From Bacteroidales bacterium UBA4333 (lineage in GTDB: Bacteria > Bacteroidota > Bacteroidia > Bacteroidales > Paludibacteraceae): a stretch of 13,341 nucleotides of DNA. A program made the position numbers and the translations under genes. Position 1 is the first letter of the stretch; each line of letters begins with the position of its first letter. Shown here piece after piece: positions 6,527-13,140 of this stretch. Location of the stretch: contig DGTP01000005.1 in assembly GCA_002394335.1 (NCBI GenBank), positions 1 through 13,341 on the forward strand, read 5' to 3'. The notes under the pieces are model-generated. The model ran no database searches, was not told the DNA's origin, and saw nothing but the letters and a program-made list of their open reading frames with translations.

Positions 6527-7208
6527 AGGTCAACAATTAAAGACCATTGAAGACAATTACTTGGTCCACTGATTACGCAGATTAAACGGATATCAATTTT
6601 TCAGGTCAACAATTAAAGACCATTGAAGACAATTACTTGGTCCACTGATTACGCAGATTTAATGGATATAAATTTTTTAAGGTCAACAATTAAAGACCAT
6701 TGAAGACAATTAATTGGTCCACTGATTACGCAGATTTAACGGATATAAATTTTTCAGGTCAACAATTAAAGACCATTAAAGACAATTAATTGGTCCACAG
6801 ATTACACAGATTTAACGGATATAAATTTTTCAGGTCAACAATTAAAGACCATTGAAGACAATTAATTGGTCCACAGATTACACAGATTTAACGGATATAA
6901 ATTTTTCAGGTCAACAATTAAAGACCATTGAAGACAATTAATTGGTCCACTGATTACACAGATTAAACGGATATAATTTTTTTCAGGTCAACAATTAAAG
7001 ACTATTGAAGACAATTAATTGGTCCACTGATTACACAGATTAAACGGATATAATTTTTTCAGGTCAACAATTAAAGACCATTGAAGACAATTAATTGGTC
7101 CACTGATTACGCAGATTAAACGGATATAATTTTTTTAGGTCAACAATTAAAGACCATTGAAGACAATTACTTGGTCCACTGATTACGCAGATTAAACGGA
7201 TATAAATT
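6527..7208. repeat. Nine-copy tandem array, 76-77 bp unit
   Basis: Units begin with AGGTCAACAATTAAAGAC at 6527, 6603, 6680, 6756, 6832, 6908, 6985, 7061 and 7137. Copies differ by scattered single bases: TACTTGG or TAATTGG, CACTGATTACG or CACAGATTACA, and 1-2 T/A in the final tract. The unit length is not a multiple of three and stops occur in all frames, so it is not protein coding. Each unit contains GGTC and GACC inverted motifs and, in most copies, the 10-bp palindrome CAATTAATTG, plus a 9-bp sub-period (CACTGATTA / CGCAGATTA / AACGGATAT). There are no unique spacers, so it is not CRISPR. Confidence 0.97.
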
Positions 7209-7260
7209 AGCTTAATTAGATAAAGGCCGCGCACAGAAAACCAATGGGCGGTTCTGTTTT

Positions 7261-7291
7261 TTGCCCAATTCATACAAAAGCAGTAATTTTG
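7261..7291 (+). promoter_or_regulatory. Upstream tandem promoter for the preA-like gene
   Basis: TTG at 7261-7263 (in TTTTTTGCCC), 20 bp, then TAATTTTG at 7284-7291. It has the same spacing as the second promoter 54 bp downstream and shares AAAGCAGTA next to the -7 box. Confidence 0.6.
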
Positions 7292-7314
7292 TGCACAATT
7301 TTTCCCTGTTTTAC

Positions 7315-7345
7315 TTGTGTATGTCAGAAAAAAGCAGTATCTTTG
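7315..7345 (+). promoter_or_regulatory. Proximal promoter for the preA-like gene
   Basis: TTG at 7315-7317, 20 bp, then TATCTTTG at 7338-7345. This is a close match to the Bacteroidetes pattern, with a predicted start near 7352, about 42 nt before the ATG at 7394. Confidence 0.75.
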
Positions 7346-7393
7346 CACACGAATTATCTGTAAATGGTAAATGACTAAATTGTAAATGCCTTT

Positions 7394-8887
7394 ATGATAC
7401 ACATCCATGAAGAAACAGCCCGGTGCCTGCTCTGTTATGACGCACCTTGCGGTGAGAAAGCGGCACGTGCGATCCGCGCTGCACGGTTTGATAATCTATG
7501 GACGGCAGTTGAGCTGTTCAACGCCATGAGTGACGAAGAGTTGGCGCACGCCGAGGCTTCCTGTATTCATTACGACAAACCAATACGGATCAGCGAACTG
7601 GGTTCGCAAATCCGTAAAGGACAAAAGGACAATGTACAATGTACGAAGGAAGAGTTGCCGAGTCTGGAGATAAATTTCTGCGACATGGTGTGCGAGAACC
7701 CGTTCTTTCTGGCATCATCGGCTATCTGCACCAACTACGAGATGGTGGCGCGTGCGCTGGAAGCCGGCTGGGCAGGTGTGTTCTACAAGACAATCACCAA
7801 AGCGGATATCCGCGAGGTCTCGCCGCGATTCGATGCGGTGCGCAAGGAGGGAACGCCGTTCGTGGGATTCAGGAATATGGAGCAGTTGAGTGAGAACCCC
7901 TACACGATGGATTTTGAGATCCTGCACCGGCTCAAAGAGAACTACCCCACCAAACGCATCATCGCTTCTATCATGGGTCAGACCGAGGAGGAGTGGATTG
8001 AGTTGGCGAAGATGGCAGAGGCGGCAGGGTGCGACGCGGTGGAACTGAATTTCTCGTGTCCGCAGATGCGATTGACGGGTCTGGGAAGCGATATAGGACA
8101 GAACCCCGAACTGATCCTTTTCTACACGTCGTATGTGCGCGATGCGGTGAAGATACCAGTTATCCCGAAGATGACGCCGAACGTGATGAGTATGACCTCT
8201 CCGGCGTTAGCCTGTTTCTATGCCGGTGCATCGGGTATCAGCGCTATCAATACGATCAAATCCATCACCATGAGTCACGACGCAGAGGTGAGCGAGAAGA
8301 AAACCATCTCCGGCTATTCGGGCAAAGCGGTCAAACCGATTGCGCTGCGCATGATTTACGAGATGACGGGCAATCCGATATTACACAAGGCAGGTATCGA
8401 GAAACACATGGATATATCGGGTATCGGAGGTATCGAGACCTGGCGCGATGCGCTGGAGTTCATACAACTCGGCTGCCGCAATGTGCAGGTCTGCACGGCG
8501 GTCATGCAGTACGGCTACCGGATTATCGATGATCTGAAGTTGGGTCTGCAACACTACATGGCATCCCGCGGTATCACGGAGTTGAAGAAACTCGTGGGCG
8601 AGGAGTTGCCGAACATCGTTTTGCCGCATGATCTGGACCGAGAGACGATGGTCTTCCCGAAGATTGACCGTGATAAATGTATCGGTTGCGGACGATGCTA
8701 TGTCTCCTGCATGGACGGAGGCCACCAGGCGATAGAGTTTGGCGAAGAACGCAAACCACGCATCCTCGGACAGAAATGCGTGGGTTGCCATCTATGCCGG
8801 CTCGTATGCCCCACGGGCGCTATCGGTCTCGCCAAACGGATGAAGAAAAGCCCATCATCCGCATCATGGCGTCCCACCAACGGGTAG
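7394..8887 (+). CDS. preA: Dihydropyrimidine dehydrogenase PreA-like subunit with N-terminal extension
   Basis: A 497-residue cytoplasmic flavo-iron-sulfur protein. Residues about 92-400 are an FMN-binding dihydroorotate dehydrogenase-type barrel (ENPFFLASSAICTN, ELNFSCPQM, KMTPN, SGYSGKAVKPIALR, SGIGGIETW). The C-terminal ferredoxin domain has two [4Fe-4S] motifs: C429-C432-C435-C439 and C462-C465-C468-C472. Family members reduce uracil and thymine to dihydropyrimidines, with electrons from NADH via a partner, PreT. E. coli PreA is about 411 residues. Here an extra 90-residue N-terminus carries C11-x2-C14-x4-C19 (CLLCYDAPC), resembling the start of PreT or the DPD N-terminal domain, but a fourth cysteine is not obvious. 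The last codons overlap the convergent SDR gene by 68 bp. No preT is in the window, so the substrate remains inferred. Confidence 0.88.
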   Translation: MIHIHEETARCLLCYDAPCGEKAARAIRAARFDNLWTAVELFNAMSDEELAHAEASCIHYDKPIRISELGSQIRKGQKDNVQCTKEELPSLEINFCDMVCENPFFLASSAICTNYEMVARALEAGWAGVFYKTITKADIREVSPRFDAVRKEGTPFVGFRNMEQLSENPYTMDFEILHRLKENYPTKRIIASIMGQTEEEWIELAKMAEAAGCDAVELNFSCPQMRLTGLGSDIGQNPELILFYTSYVRDAVKIPVIPKMTPNVMSMTSPALACFYAGASGISAINTIKSITMSHDAEVSEKKTISGYSGKAVKPIALRMIYEMTGNPILHKAGIEKHMDISGIGGIETWRDALEFIQLGCRNVQVCTAVMQYGYRIIDDLKLGLQHYMASRGITELKKLVGEELPNIVLPHDLDRETMVFPKIDRDKCIGCGRCYVSCMDGGHQAIEFGEERKPRILGQKCVGCHLCRLVCPTGAIGLAKRMKKSPSSASWRPTNG

Positions 8888-9677
8888 GCAGCAGCCAATG
8901 GAAAAAGACAATCGCGCCGGATAGGCGACCGATGCGGTAGCGTGTGCGAGGGCAACGGGCATTCACCGCCCTGCAGATGGCTTTGCGTACCACCGCCGGT
9001 TCAGAGAGCCAAGGAGAAAGATACATGTTTCTCAGATTCTCAGCCATTACCCTACCCGACTCCTGATATGCCGTGCCTTCGGACGTTTGTGCCAGATGGT
9101 CGGCCGCGATAATTCCCCAGTTGGTTTTGATTGCACCCGGTTCGATGATCACGACATCGATGCCGAAAGGCTTCAGTTCCATACGGAGCGCATCGCTCAG
9201 TGCCTCCACCGCATATTTGGAGACATGGTACCAACCGCCGTAATAGAACACCGATTTGCCGGCAACCGACGAGGTGTTGATAATACGTCCGAAGTGCTGT
9301 GCACGCATGGCAGGCAAAACCAACTGGCAGAGGCGTGCAAGTCCGAAGATATTCACCTCCAGCTGGTTGCGTGCATCCTCCATCGGCACAGTCTCCACCG
9401 CCCCGAAATAGCCATAGCCGGCGTTATTGATCAATACATCTATCCGCCCTTCTTTGGCGAGAATGGCTTGTACACCCTGTTGCATTGAGTCTTCGCGGGT
9501 GACGTCCATCATAAGCGGTTCGACACCATACTTGCGCAGAGGCTCCATCCGCTCTATACGGCGCGCCGCCGCATAGACCTTGTGCCCCTCTTCAGCCAAA
9601 GCGATTGCCGTGTCATAACCGATACCACTGCTCGCTCCGGTGAGAAGAATTACTTTGGAATTTTTCATCTTGGTCAT
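8820..9677 (-). CDS. Short-chain dehydrogenase/reductase (classical SDR)
   Basis: A 285-residue oxidoreductase of the classical SDR family. The Rossmann nucleotide motif TGASSGIG is at residues 13-20. Arginines at 39-40 after the second strand suggest NADP(H). NNAG is at 84-87, structural N109 follows, then catalytic S137, Y150 and K154 (YHVSK). The EPGAIKTNW loop is also typical. The tail from about 245 (FFHWLLPTRWWDAMMRMMGF) is hydrophobic and may associate with the membrane. The substrate cannot be told from sequence. It lies 5 bp after the SprT-like gene on the same strand and is probably co-transcribed from the promoter at 10386-10415. M4 is an alternative start (9668). Its 3' end overlaps the preA-like gene tail to tail. 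Confidence 0.93.
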   Translation of the reverse strand: MTKMKNSKVILLTGASSGIGYDTAIALAEEGHKVYAAARRIERMEPLRKYGVEPLMMDVTREDSMQQGVQAILAKEGRIDVLINNAGYGYFGAVETVPMEDARNQLEVNIFGLARLCQLVLPAMRAQHFGRIINTSSVAGKSVFYYGGWYHVSKYAVEALSDALRMELKPFGIDVVIIEPGAIKTNWGIIAADHLAQTSEGTAYQESGRVMAENLRNMYLSPWLSEPAVVRKAICRAVNARCPRTRYRIGRLSGAIVFFHWLLPTRWWDAMMRMMGFSSSVWRDR

Positions 9678-9682
9678 AGTTT

Positions 9683-10333
9683 TTAACCCATATTGATTGT
9701 CCCCGAAACAGGCAGCACGGACAGATCTTCTATCAAATAGATCTTCATCGCCACCGACGAGGGAAACTTAGCAAAATAATCATCATCCGTCAGATGCCAT
9801 TCTATCTTGTCGATAGCAAACCGGCGAAGCGCCATCCGCTGCCAGTAGAGGACGTGTTCGCGTCGGTTCGGCACCACTTTCACACCTGTTTTACCGTCCT
9901 TGAAATGCACGACAGCCACCATTCGTGTCTTATGCACCACGGCTTGCGCCCGTTCAGTCTCCGTCAGGCGATGCGAGACCGTTATATGCCGTCCGCCTTC
10001 CGCATTGATACGAGCCATCTCACGGCGGAATAGTGCACCGTGGGTAGAGCTGTCCTTCAAGTTATTGACAGCAATATAGTAGTGAATCATCTCATGGAGA
10101 ATGGTATCCTGCACCAGTTCTTCCGGCAGGTCTATCCGGGCATTGATGCGAAGCGCAAAATCCTCATTGCGGTAACCGCGGAAGAGGCCTTGTTTGCGGC
10201 GGGTGAAAGTGAGTTTTCCAAGGAAGCCTTTGGCATGGGAGAGTTTGATCGGGACAGGCGGCAGGGAGCCGTTGAAATAGCGGGCGTTGAATTCGTCAAA
10301 GCGGGATTGTATGTACGGAATAGCAGGAATCAT
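9683..10333 (-). CDS. SprT-like zinc metalloprotein
   Basis: A 216-residue protein of the SprT-like family. The zinc and catalytic motif HEMIH is at residues 80-84 (TILHEMIHYYI), and a downstream HGALF at 98-102 supplies the probable third histidine ligand, as in SprT/Spartan domains. The N-terminal FDEFNARYFNGSLPPVPIKLS is the usual opening of this family in Bacteroidetes. Eukaryotic relatives cleave DNA-protein crosslinks; the bacterial role is not settled. I do not see the C-terminal cysteine zinc ribbon found in some SprT proteins. It is the first gene of a two-gene unit with the SDR, and the promoter at 10386-10415 lies about 50 nt upstream. Confidence 0.9.
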   Translation of the reverse strand: MIPAIPYIQSRFDEFNARYFNGSLPPVPIKLSHAKGFLGKLTFTRRKQGLFRGYRNEDFALRINARIDLPEELVQDTILHEMIHYYIAVNNLKDSSTHGALFRREMARINAEGGRHITVSHRLTETERAQAVVHKTRMVAVVHFKDGKTGVKVVPNRREHVLYWQRMALRRFAIDKIEWHLTDDDYFAKFPSSVAMKIYLIEDLSVLPVSGTINMG

Positions 10334-10385
10334 GTAGATGCACTGTCAATATACTAATCGCGTACCAGAGATATTAAACTGAGTG

Positions 10386-10415
10386 CAAAGGTACAGCTTT
10401 TTTTTGAAATATGCA
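10386..10415 (-). promoter_or_regulatory. Bacteroidales-type promoter of the sprT-SDR unit
   Basis: On the minus strand, TTGCATATTTC (10415-10405), with TTG separated by 19 bp from TACCTTTG (10393-10386). Transcription is predicted from about 10379, giving a leader of about 46 nt. Confidence 0.75.
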
Positions 10416-10467
10416 AGAGAGAGGGGCAAAAAATGGGATTTTTCTTATTGGGGCGGAAATTTTTGTT

Positions 10468-10494
10468 CACAGATTGAACAGATTACACAGATTT
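10468..10494. repeat. Three-copy nonamer repeat related to the 76-bp array
   Basis: CACAGATTG / AACAGATTA / CACAGATTT in register with a 9-bp period. The same nonamer pattern (CACTGATTA / CGCAGATTA / AACGGATAT) forms the 3' part of every unit in the array at 6527-7208, so this looks like a dispersed relative. Confidence 0.7.
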
Positions 10495-10613
10495 GGTTGC
10501 AAAGGTCCCGGATGATAGACGGTGGAATGGACGACGGAGATGCCGGATGACATCCGGCGGAAAAGAAGAAGGAAGCCGGCGGAAAAGAAGAAACGAAGAA
10601 AGAAGAAAGGGGA

Positions 10614-10650
10614 CACAAAAACTCCCCCACTCTACAGGGAGAGAGGGGGA
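10614..10650 (-). terminator. Intrinsic terminator after the small CDS
   Basis: On the minus strand, CCCCC (10649-10645), T, CTCT, loop CCCTGT, AGAG, T, GGGGG (10628-10624). This is a stem of 5 plus 4 pairs with one internal U-U mismatch, extended by one outer U-A pair. It is followed by AG and a T5 tract (10621-10617). It lies 27 bp downstream of the small CDS stop, so it fits as terminator of the secreted-protein/small-CDS transcript. Confidence 0.65.
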
Positions 10651-10676
10651 TTAAGGTTAGAGAGGGGTGACAGATG

Positions 10677-10838
10677 TCAGAACACGGAACGACGGGGGGC
10701 ACGGGACAATCTGGGATCATTACCCTCGTCGCCAGATCCGCTGGTAGTGGTTGAAGTACTACCGCCGGATGTACCCAAAATAACGTACATGCGTATGCTG
10801 TCTATGGACAAAGCGGGTGTTATATAATGCCTTTTCAT
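10677..10838 (-). CDS. Small Bacteroidales protein, 53 residues
   Basis: ATG at 10838, TGA at 10677-10679. It begins MKRHYITPALSIDSIRM and continues into a Gly/Ser/Thr-rich segment (GGSTSTTTSGSGDEG), ending APRRSVF. The N-terminal pattern M-K-x-x-Y-I-x-P-x-x-x-x-x-x-I followed by a flexible Gly-rich, acidic tail is shared by very many tiny, uncharacterised Bacteroidales proteins; I recognise the type, not a function. Supporting its reality: same strand as the secreted Fn3 gene 99 bp upstream, and a terminator 27 bp after its stop. Against: there is no promoter of its own and the Shine-Dalgarno is weak. It would be missed by ORF callers with a length cut-off. Confidence 0.65.
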   Translation of the reverse strand: MKRHYITPALSIDSIRMYVILGTSGGSTSTTTSGSGDEGNDPRLSRAPRRSVF

Positions 10839-10870
10839 TCTCGAAGGGATTTTATAGTTGACTGGTTGGA

Positions 10871-10926
10871 TAGTCCACTAGTCTTCTAGTATTCTAGTTT
10901 AGTAGTTCAGTAGTCTTCTTGTATAG
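10871..10926. repeat. Seven-unit 8-bp tandem repeat
   Basis: In perfect register: TAGTCCAC, TAGTCTTC, TAGTATTC, TAGTTTAG, TAGTTCAG, TAGTCTTC, TTGTATAG. Six of seven units start TAGT. The array fills most of the gap between the secreted-protein gene and the small CDS. Confidence 0.85.
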
Positions 10927-10937
10927 TGGGGTTTTAG

Positions 10938-12938
10938 TTAGCGGAGTTGGAGTCCCATTACGTTGTAGCGAATGCCATCACGGATGATGACCAGTTCGCC
11001 GTTCTCCAAGTGTTTTTCTGATCCGCCAAACTTGGCGGATGTATTTTCTACGCCGGTAGCCACTTGTTCTTGCAATACGATGCGCGCCGGCATGCCCTGA
11101 CGAACAGGCGAGGCGGCAGGAGAGCTAAGCAAAGAAGGAATATCAAAATACGCCCGGAAGCCATACATATTATTATCCGTATTGGGCCAATAAAGCGTAT
11201 TGCTCGCTCCTAAAAACAAATAATTCTTGTTGTTGATACCTAAATGTTGCTGATCCAAGTTGCCGATAAAGCGCACAAGGGCGGTTCGTTCTTCATCATT
11301 TACGCCGACAATGGTGTCGCCTTTCGATTTGGTAATCGTAACATTATAGAATATGAGTTCGGTCAGTTTCTCACCTGTGTTCGCCCATTTCAGGAGATAC
11401 GGCACACCTGCCACAAGGTTGTTCGTTCTGCGCATCTCTATGTCTAATCGCGACGAGCCGAGCACTTTGGCTCCCACAAACTCATAGAGTTCGCAACCGG
11501 CTATCGGGCTGGTGGCAAGTGCGGAAGCCGACAAGTCGAACGGCAGACAGAGGGTATTGAAATCACCGTCTTTATACAGCGTACGGGTGATAGTAATCGA
11601 TGGAACGGCAACATTGATTAAGTTTTGCAAATCGGCTTCAATCGTCTCTCCTTCTTCATGGGTAGAAGGCGCGGTGCCTCCGACAAGCACAGTCTTTCGC
11701 GGTGCGGAAGAAGCAGACTGTCCTCCGCTGGCATCCACGGAGCGAACACGCCAGTAATATTCGTGGTCATCCGGATCATTCAGACCTTCCACATGAGCAC
11801 TCGTACCGTTAACCGTCATGTTGTTGTATCCACCCACCATATGATGGAAATCTTCGTCAGTTGCTACGTCCAAACGATAGGAAGCGGCACCGGATACTTC
11901 ATCCCATTCCACGTCGAAACTAGTCTCAGTGATATTACTTGTCCTCATCGGTGCGCGGCTATGTGGAGCCGGATTAGCATCGGGGGCAGCGATGTTAGCC
12001 ACCTTGCCTGTAACGGCGAAGATGACAAGACCACATTTGTCATCTCCCGCACCTGTAAATTTTACGGAATCCAATAATTTGTGTTGATTTATAGGCATTT
12101 CGCAAACAACCGCATAACAGGATCTATTGTAATAATGAAACCTGTGCGTTGTATCAACCTTTGTTATAGTCTCGTCTGCATTTTTTCTATTATTTTTAAA
12201 GATAAAGGTACAATACCCTGTAGCATCTGCCTTTACCACACTATAATTGCCGAAATTGTCATGACAAGCCGCATATCTGTTATAATATGCTTTATTTTCA
12301 GCTTTTCCCACATCAGCATGGTCATAAAAATTAAATCGGGTCGTTTCACTGGTACCATCCGAATAATATGCGATAGCTCCCATATAACGCTTATCTTCAG
12401 CAACACCGGATCCTGTTGCTGCAACTAAAAAATATAAATGCTGATAGCAACCGACATTCTTAAAGGTAAATTTACCTGTTTGAGTAATGTCTTTTCTTAC
12501 ACACAAAGCATTATGACCATTGTAAGGAGCCAACTGCCAATATAACCCGGGAATAGAATCGGTAATACATTCCACATGACCGTCATCGGGAAATCCCGAG
12601 TAAGCAAAAGTAGAACCCGCAATCGTTCCTACTACACTCTCGGTTGCAAAAGAATAACTTATCGGTTGTGCATTGTACATTTCCTGTGAAGATGCAAGTT
12701 GAGCATTCGTTAAATAATAAGAAGTAACAACCTCATTCGTAATCGTCGGGTACGTACAATCCTCTATATAAACCACACGCTCTGCTATCACATCTCTATT
12801 AAAACACGAAACTTCTATCTCAAGTGGTTCAAACCACTTGCGTGCAGCAAAGTCTTCCTCTGTAGCAGTTAAATGTTCATCAGCCATGGCGGCGGAGGCG
12901 ATACAGGTTGCGGCAAACAAGATGAAGAATTTTTTCAT
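10938..12938 (-). CDS. Secreted fibronectin type III domain protein
   Basis: A 666-residue exported protein. I chose the ATG at 12938 because it opens a clean signal peptide (MKKFFILFAATCIASAAMA, cleavage after residue 19). ATG 12950 (four residues longer) is possible, and a GTG at 13001 is not, since it lies in the terminator hairpin. Residues about 20-320 form an unrecognised beta-rich domain. A fibronectin III domain spans about 324-420 (ITETSFDVEWDEVSGAASYRL, YYWRVRSVDASG). A Bacteroidales-type beta domain occupies about 435-640 (GDFNTLCLPFDL, VAGVPYLLKW, NKNYLFLGASNTLYWP). The tail ENGELVIIRDGIRYNVMGLQLR resembles short C-termini of type IX-secreted or surface proteins, but this is not proven. 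The gene has a promoter (13110-13140) and an attenuator-like leader. The role is probably extracellular binding; no catalytic motif is seen. Confidence 0.85.
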   Translation of the reverse strand: MKKFFILFAATCIASAAMADEHLTATEEDFAARKWFEPLEIEVSCFNRDVIAERVVYIEDCTYPTITNEVVTSYYLTNAQLASSQEMYNAQPISYSFATESVVGTIAGSTFAYSGFPDDGHVECITDSIPGLYWQLAPYNGHNALCVRKDITQTGKFTFKNVGCYQHLYFLVAATGSGVAEDKRYMGAIAYYSDGTSETTRFNFYDHADVGKAENKAYYNRYAACHDNFGNYSVVKADATGYCTFIFKNNRKNADETITKVDTTHRFHYYNRSCYAVVCEMPINQHKLLDSVKFTGAGDDKCGLVIFAVTGKVANIAAPDANPAPHSRAPMRTSNITETSFDVEWDEVSGAASYRLDVATDEDFHHMVGGYNNMTVNGTSAHVEGLNDPDDHEYYWRVRSVDASGGQSASSAPRKTVLVGGTAPSTHEEGETIEADLQNLINVAVPSITITRTLYKDGDFNTLCLPFDLSASALATSPIAGCELYEFVGAKVLGSSRLDIEMRRTNNLVAGVPYLLKWANTGEKLTELIFYNVTITKSKGDTIVGVNDEERTALVRFIGNLDQQHLGINNKNYLFLGASNTLYWPNTDNNMYGFRAYFDIPSLLSSPAASPVRQGMPARIVLQEQVATGVENTSAKFGGSEKHLENGELVIIRDGIRYNVMGLQLR

Positions 12939-12967
12939 TGTATATCTCATTTTATTGGTTACTATAT

Positions 12968-13005
12968 AAAAAAGACGGTCCCCGGCATGACTACCGAGCA
13001 CCGCC
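12968..13005 (-). terminator. Terminator-like hairpin in the leader of the secreted-protein gene
   Basis: On the minus strand, GGCGGTGCTCGG (13005-12994), loop TAGTCATG, then CCGGGGACCGTC (12985-12974). This is a 12-position stem with one G-G mismatch and two G-U pairs. Six T (12973-12968) follow immediately. This is textbook intrinsic-terminator form. It stands between the only visible promoter and the start codon at 12938, so it would act on the gene's own transcript as an attenuator. The leader ORF stop codon TAG lies in the loop. Confidence 0.7.
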
Positions 13006-13077
13006 TAAAGCGTTGCGATTGTTTGTATTTGATTGATTAGCAGTGCATTCGCACCCAATGGGGGGGGTAATTCGCAT
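12991..13077 (-). CDS. Putative 28-residue leader peptide
   Basis: ATG at 13077-13075, TAG at 12993-12991. It begins MRITPPIGCECTANQ and then has five Asn codons within nine residues (positions 14-22), ending ALGGAR. A purine-rich GAGAGAGGA lies just before the ATG, though its core is very close to it. The ORF starts about 26 nt after the predicted transcription start and stops inside the loop of the terminator-like hairpin, the arrangement expected of a regulatory leader peptide. The frame is open further upstream (to 13302), but that part precedes the promoter and is probably not translated. Function is inferred from architecture only. Confidence 0.4.
   Translation of the reverse strand: MRITPPIGCECTANQSNTNNRNALGGAR
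13060..13067. repeat. G8/C8 homopolymer inside the leader ORF
   Basis: Eight consecutive G on the plus strand, read as C8 (Thr-Pro-Pro) in the putative leader peptide. Homopolymers of this length are prone to slippage, and a one-base change would shift the leader frame. Confidence 0.7.
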
Positions 13078-13109
13078 ATCCTCTCTCACAATTTTCTCAT
13101 TTTGCGTTG

Positions 13110-13140
13110 CAAAGGTACGAAAAATAATTGGAATATGCAA
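13110..13140 (-). promoter_or_regulatory. Bacteroidales-type promoter of the secreted-protein gene
   Basis: On the minus strand, TTGCATATTCC (13140-13130), 20 bp between TTG and TACCTTTG (13117-13110). The predicted start near 13103 gives an unusually long leader of about 165 nt that contains the leader ORF and the terminator-like hairpin. Confidence 0.75.

Larger units (their letters stand above)
7209..7393 (+). other. Intergenic leader of the preA-like gene
   Basis: Lies between the tandem array and the preA-like ATG. It carries two tandem promoters (annotated separately). The 40 nt before the start codon contain three GTAAATG words and no Shine-Dalgarno, which is ordinary for Bacteroidetes. 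Confidence 0.6.
10339..10676. other. Gene-free region between the SprT-like gene and the small CDS
   Basis: No supported gene in either strand. It holds the sprT promoter (10386-10415), a nonamer repeat (10468-10494), a perfect hairpin GCCGGAT-GAC-ATCCGGC (10542-10558), a 17-bp direct repeat CCGGCGGAAAAGAAGAA at 10554-10570 and 10576-10592, a purine-rich low-complexity tract (about 10555-10605), and the terminator at 10614-10650. Confidence 0.6.

Noticed and set aside
6387..6572. 61-residue plus-strand ORF
   Set aside because: It runs through a promoter and into the tandem array with no recognisable protein character; judged fortuitous.
6527..7208. CRISPR array
   Set aside because: The whole 76-77 bp unit repeats with only point differences; there are no unique spacers and no cas genes nearby.
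10522..10827. 101-residue plus-strand ORF, Lys/Arg-rich start
   Set aside because: It covers low-complexity purine DNA and the terminator; the minus-strand 53-residue ORF there has better family resemblance.
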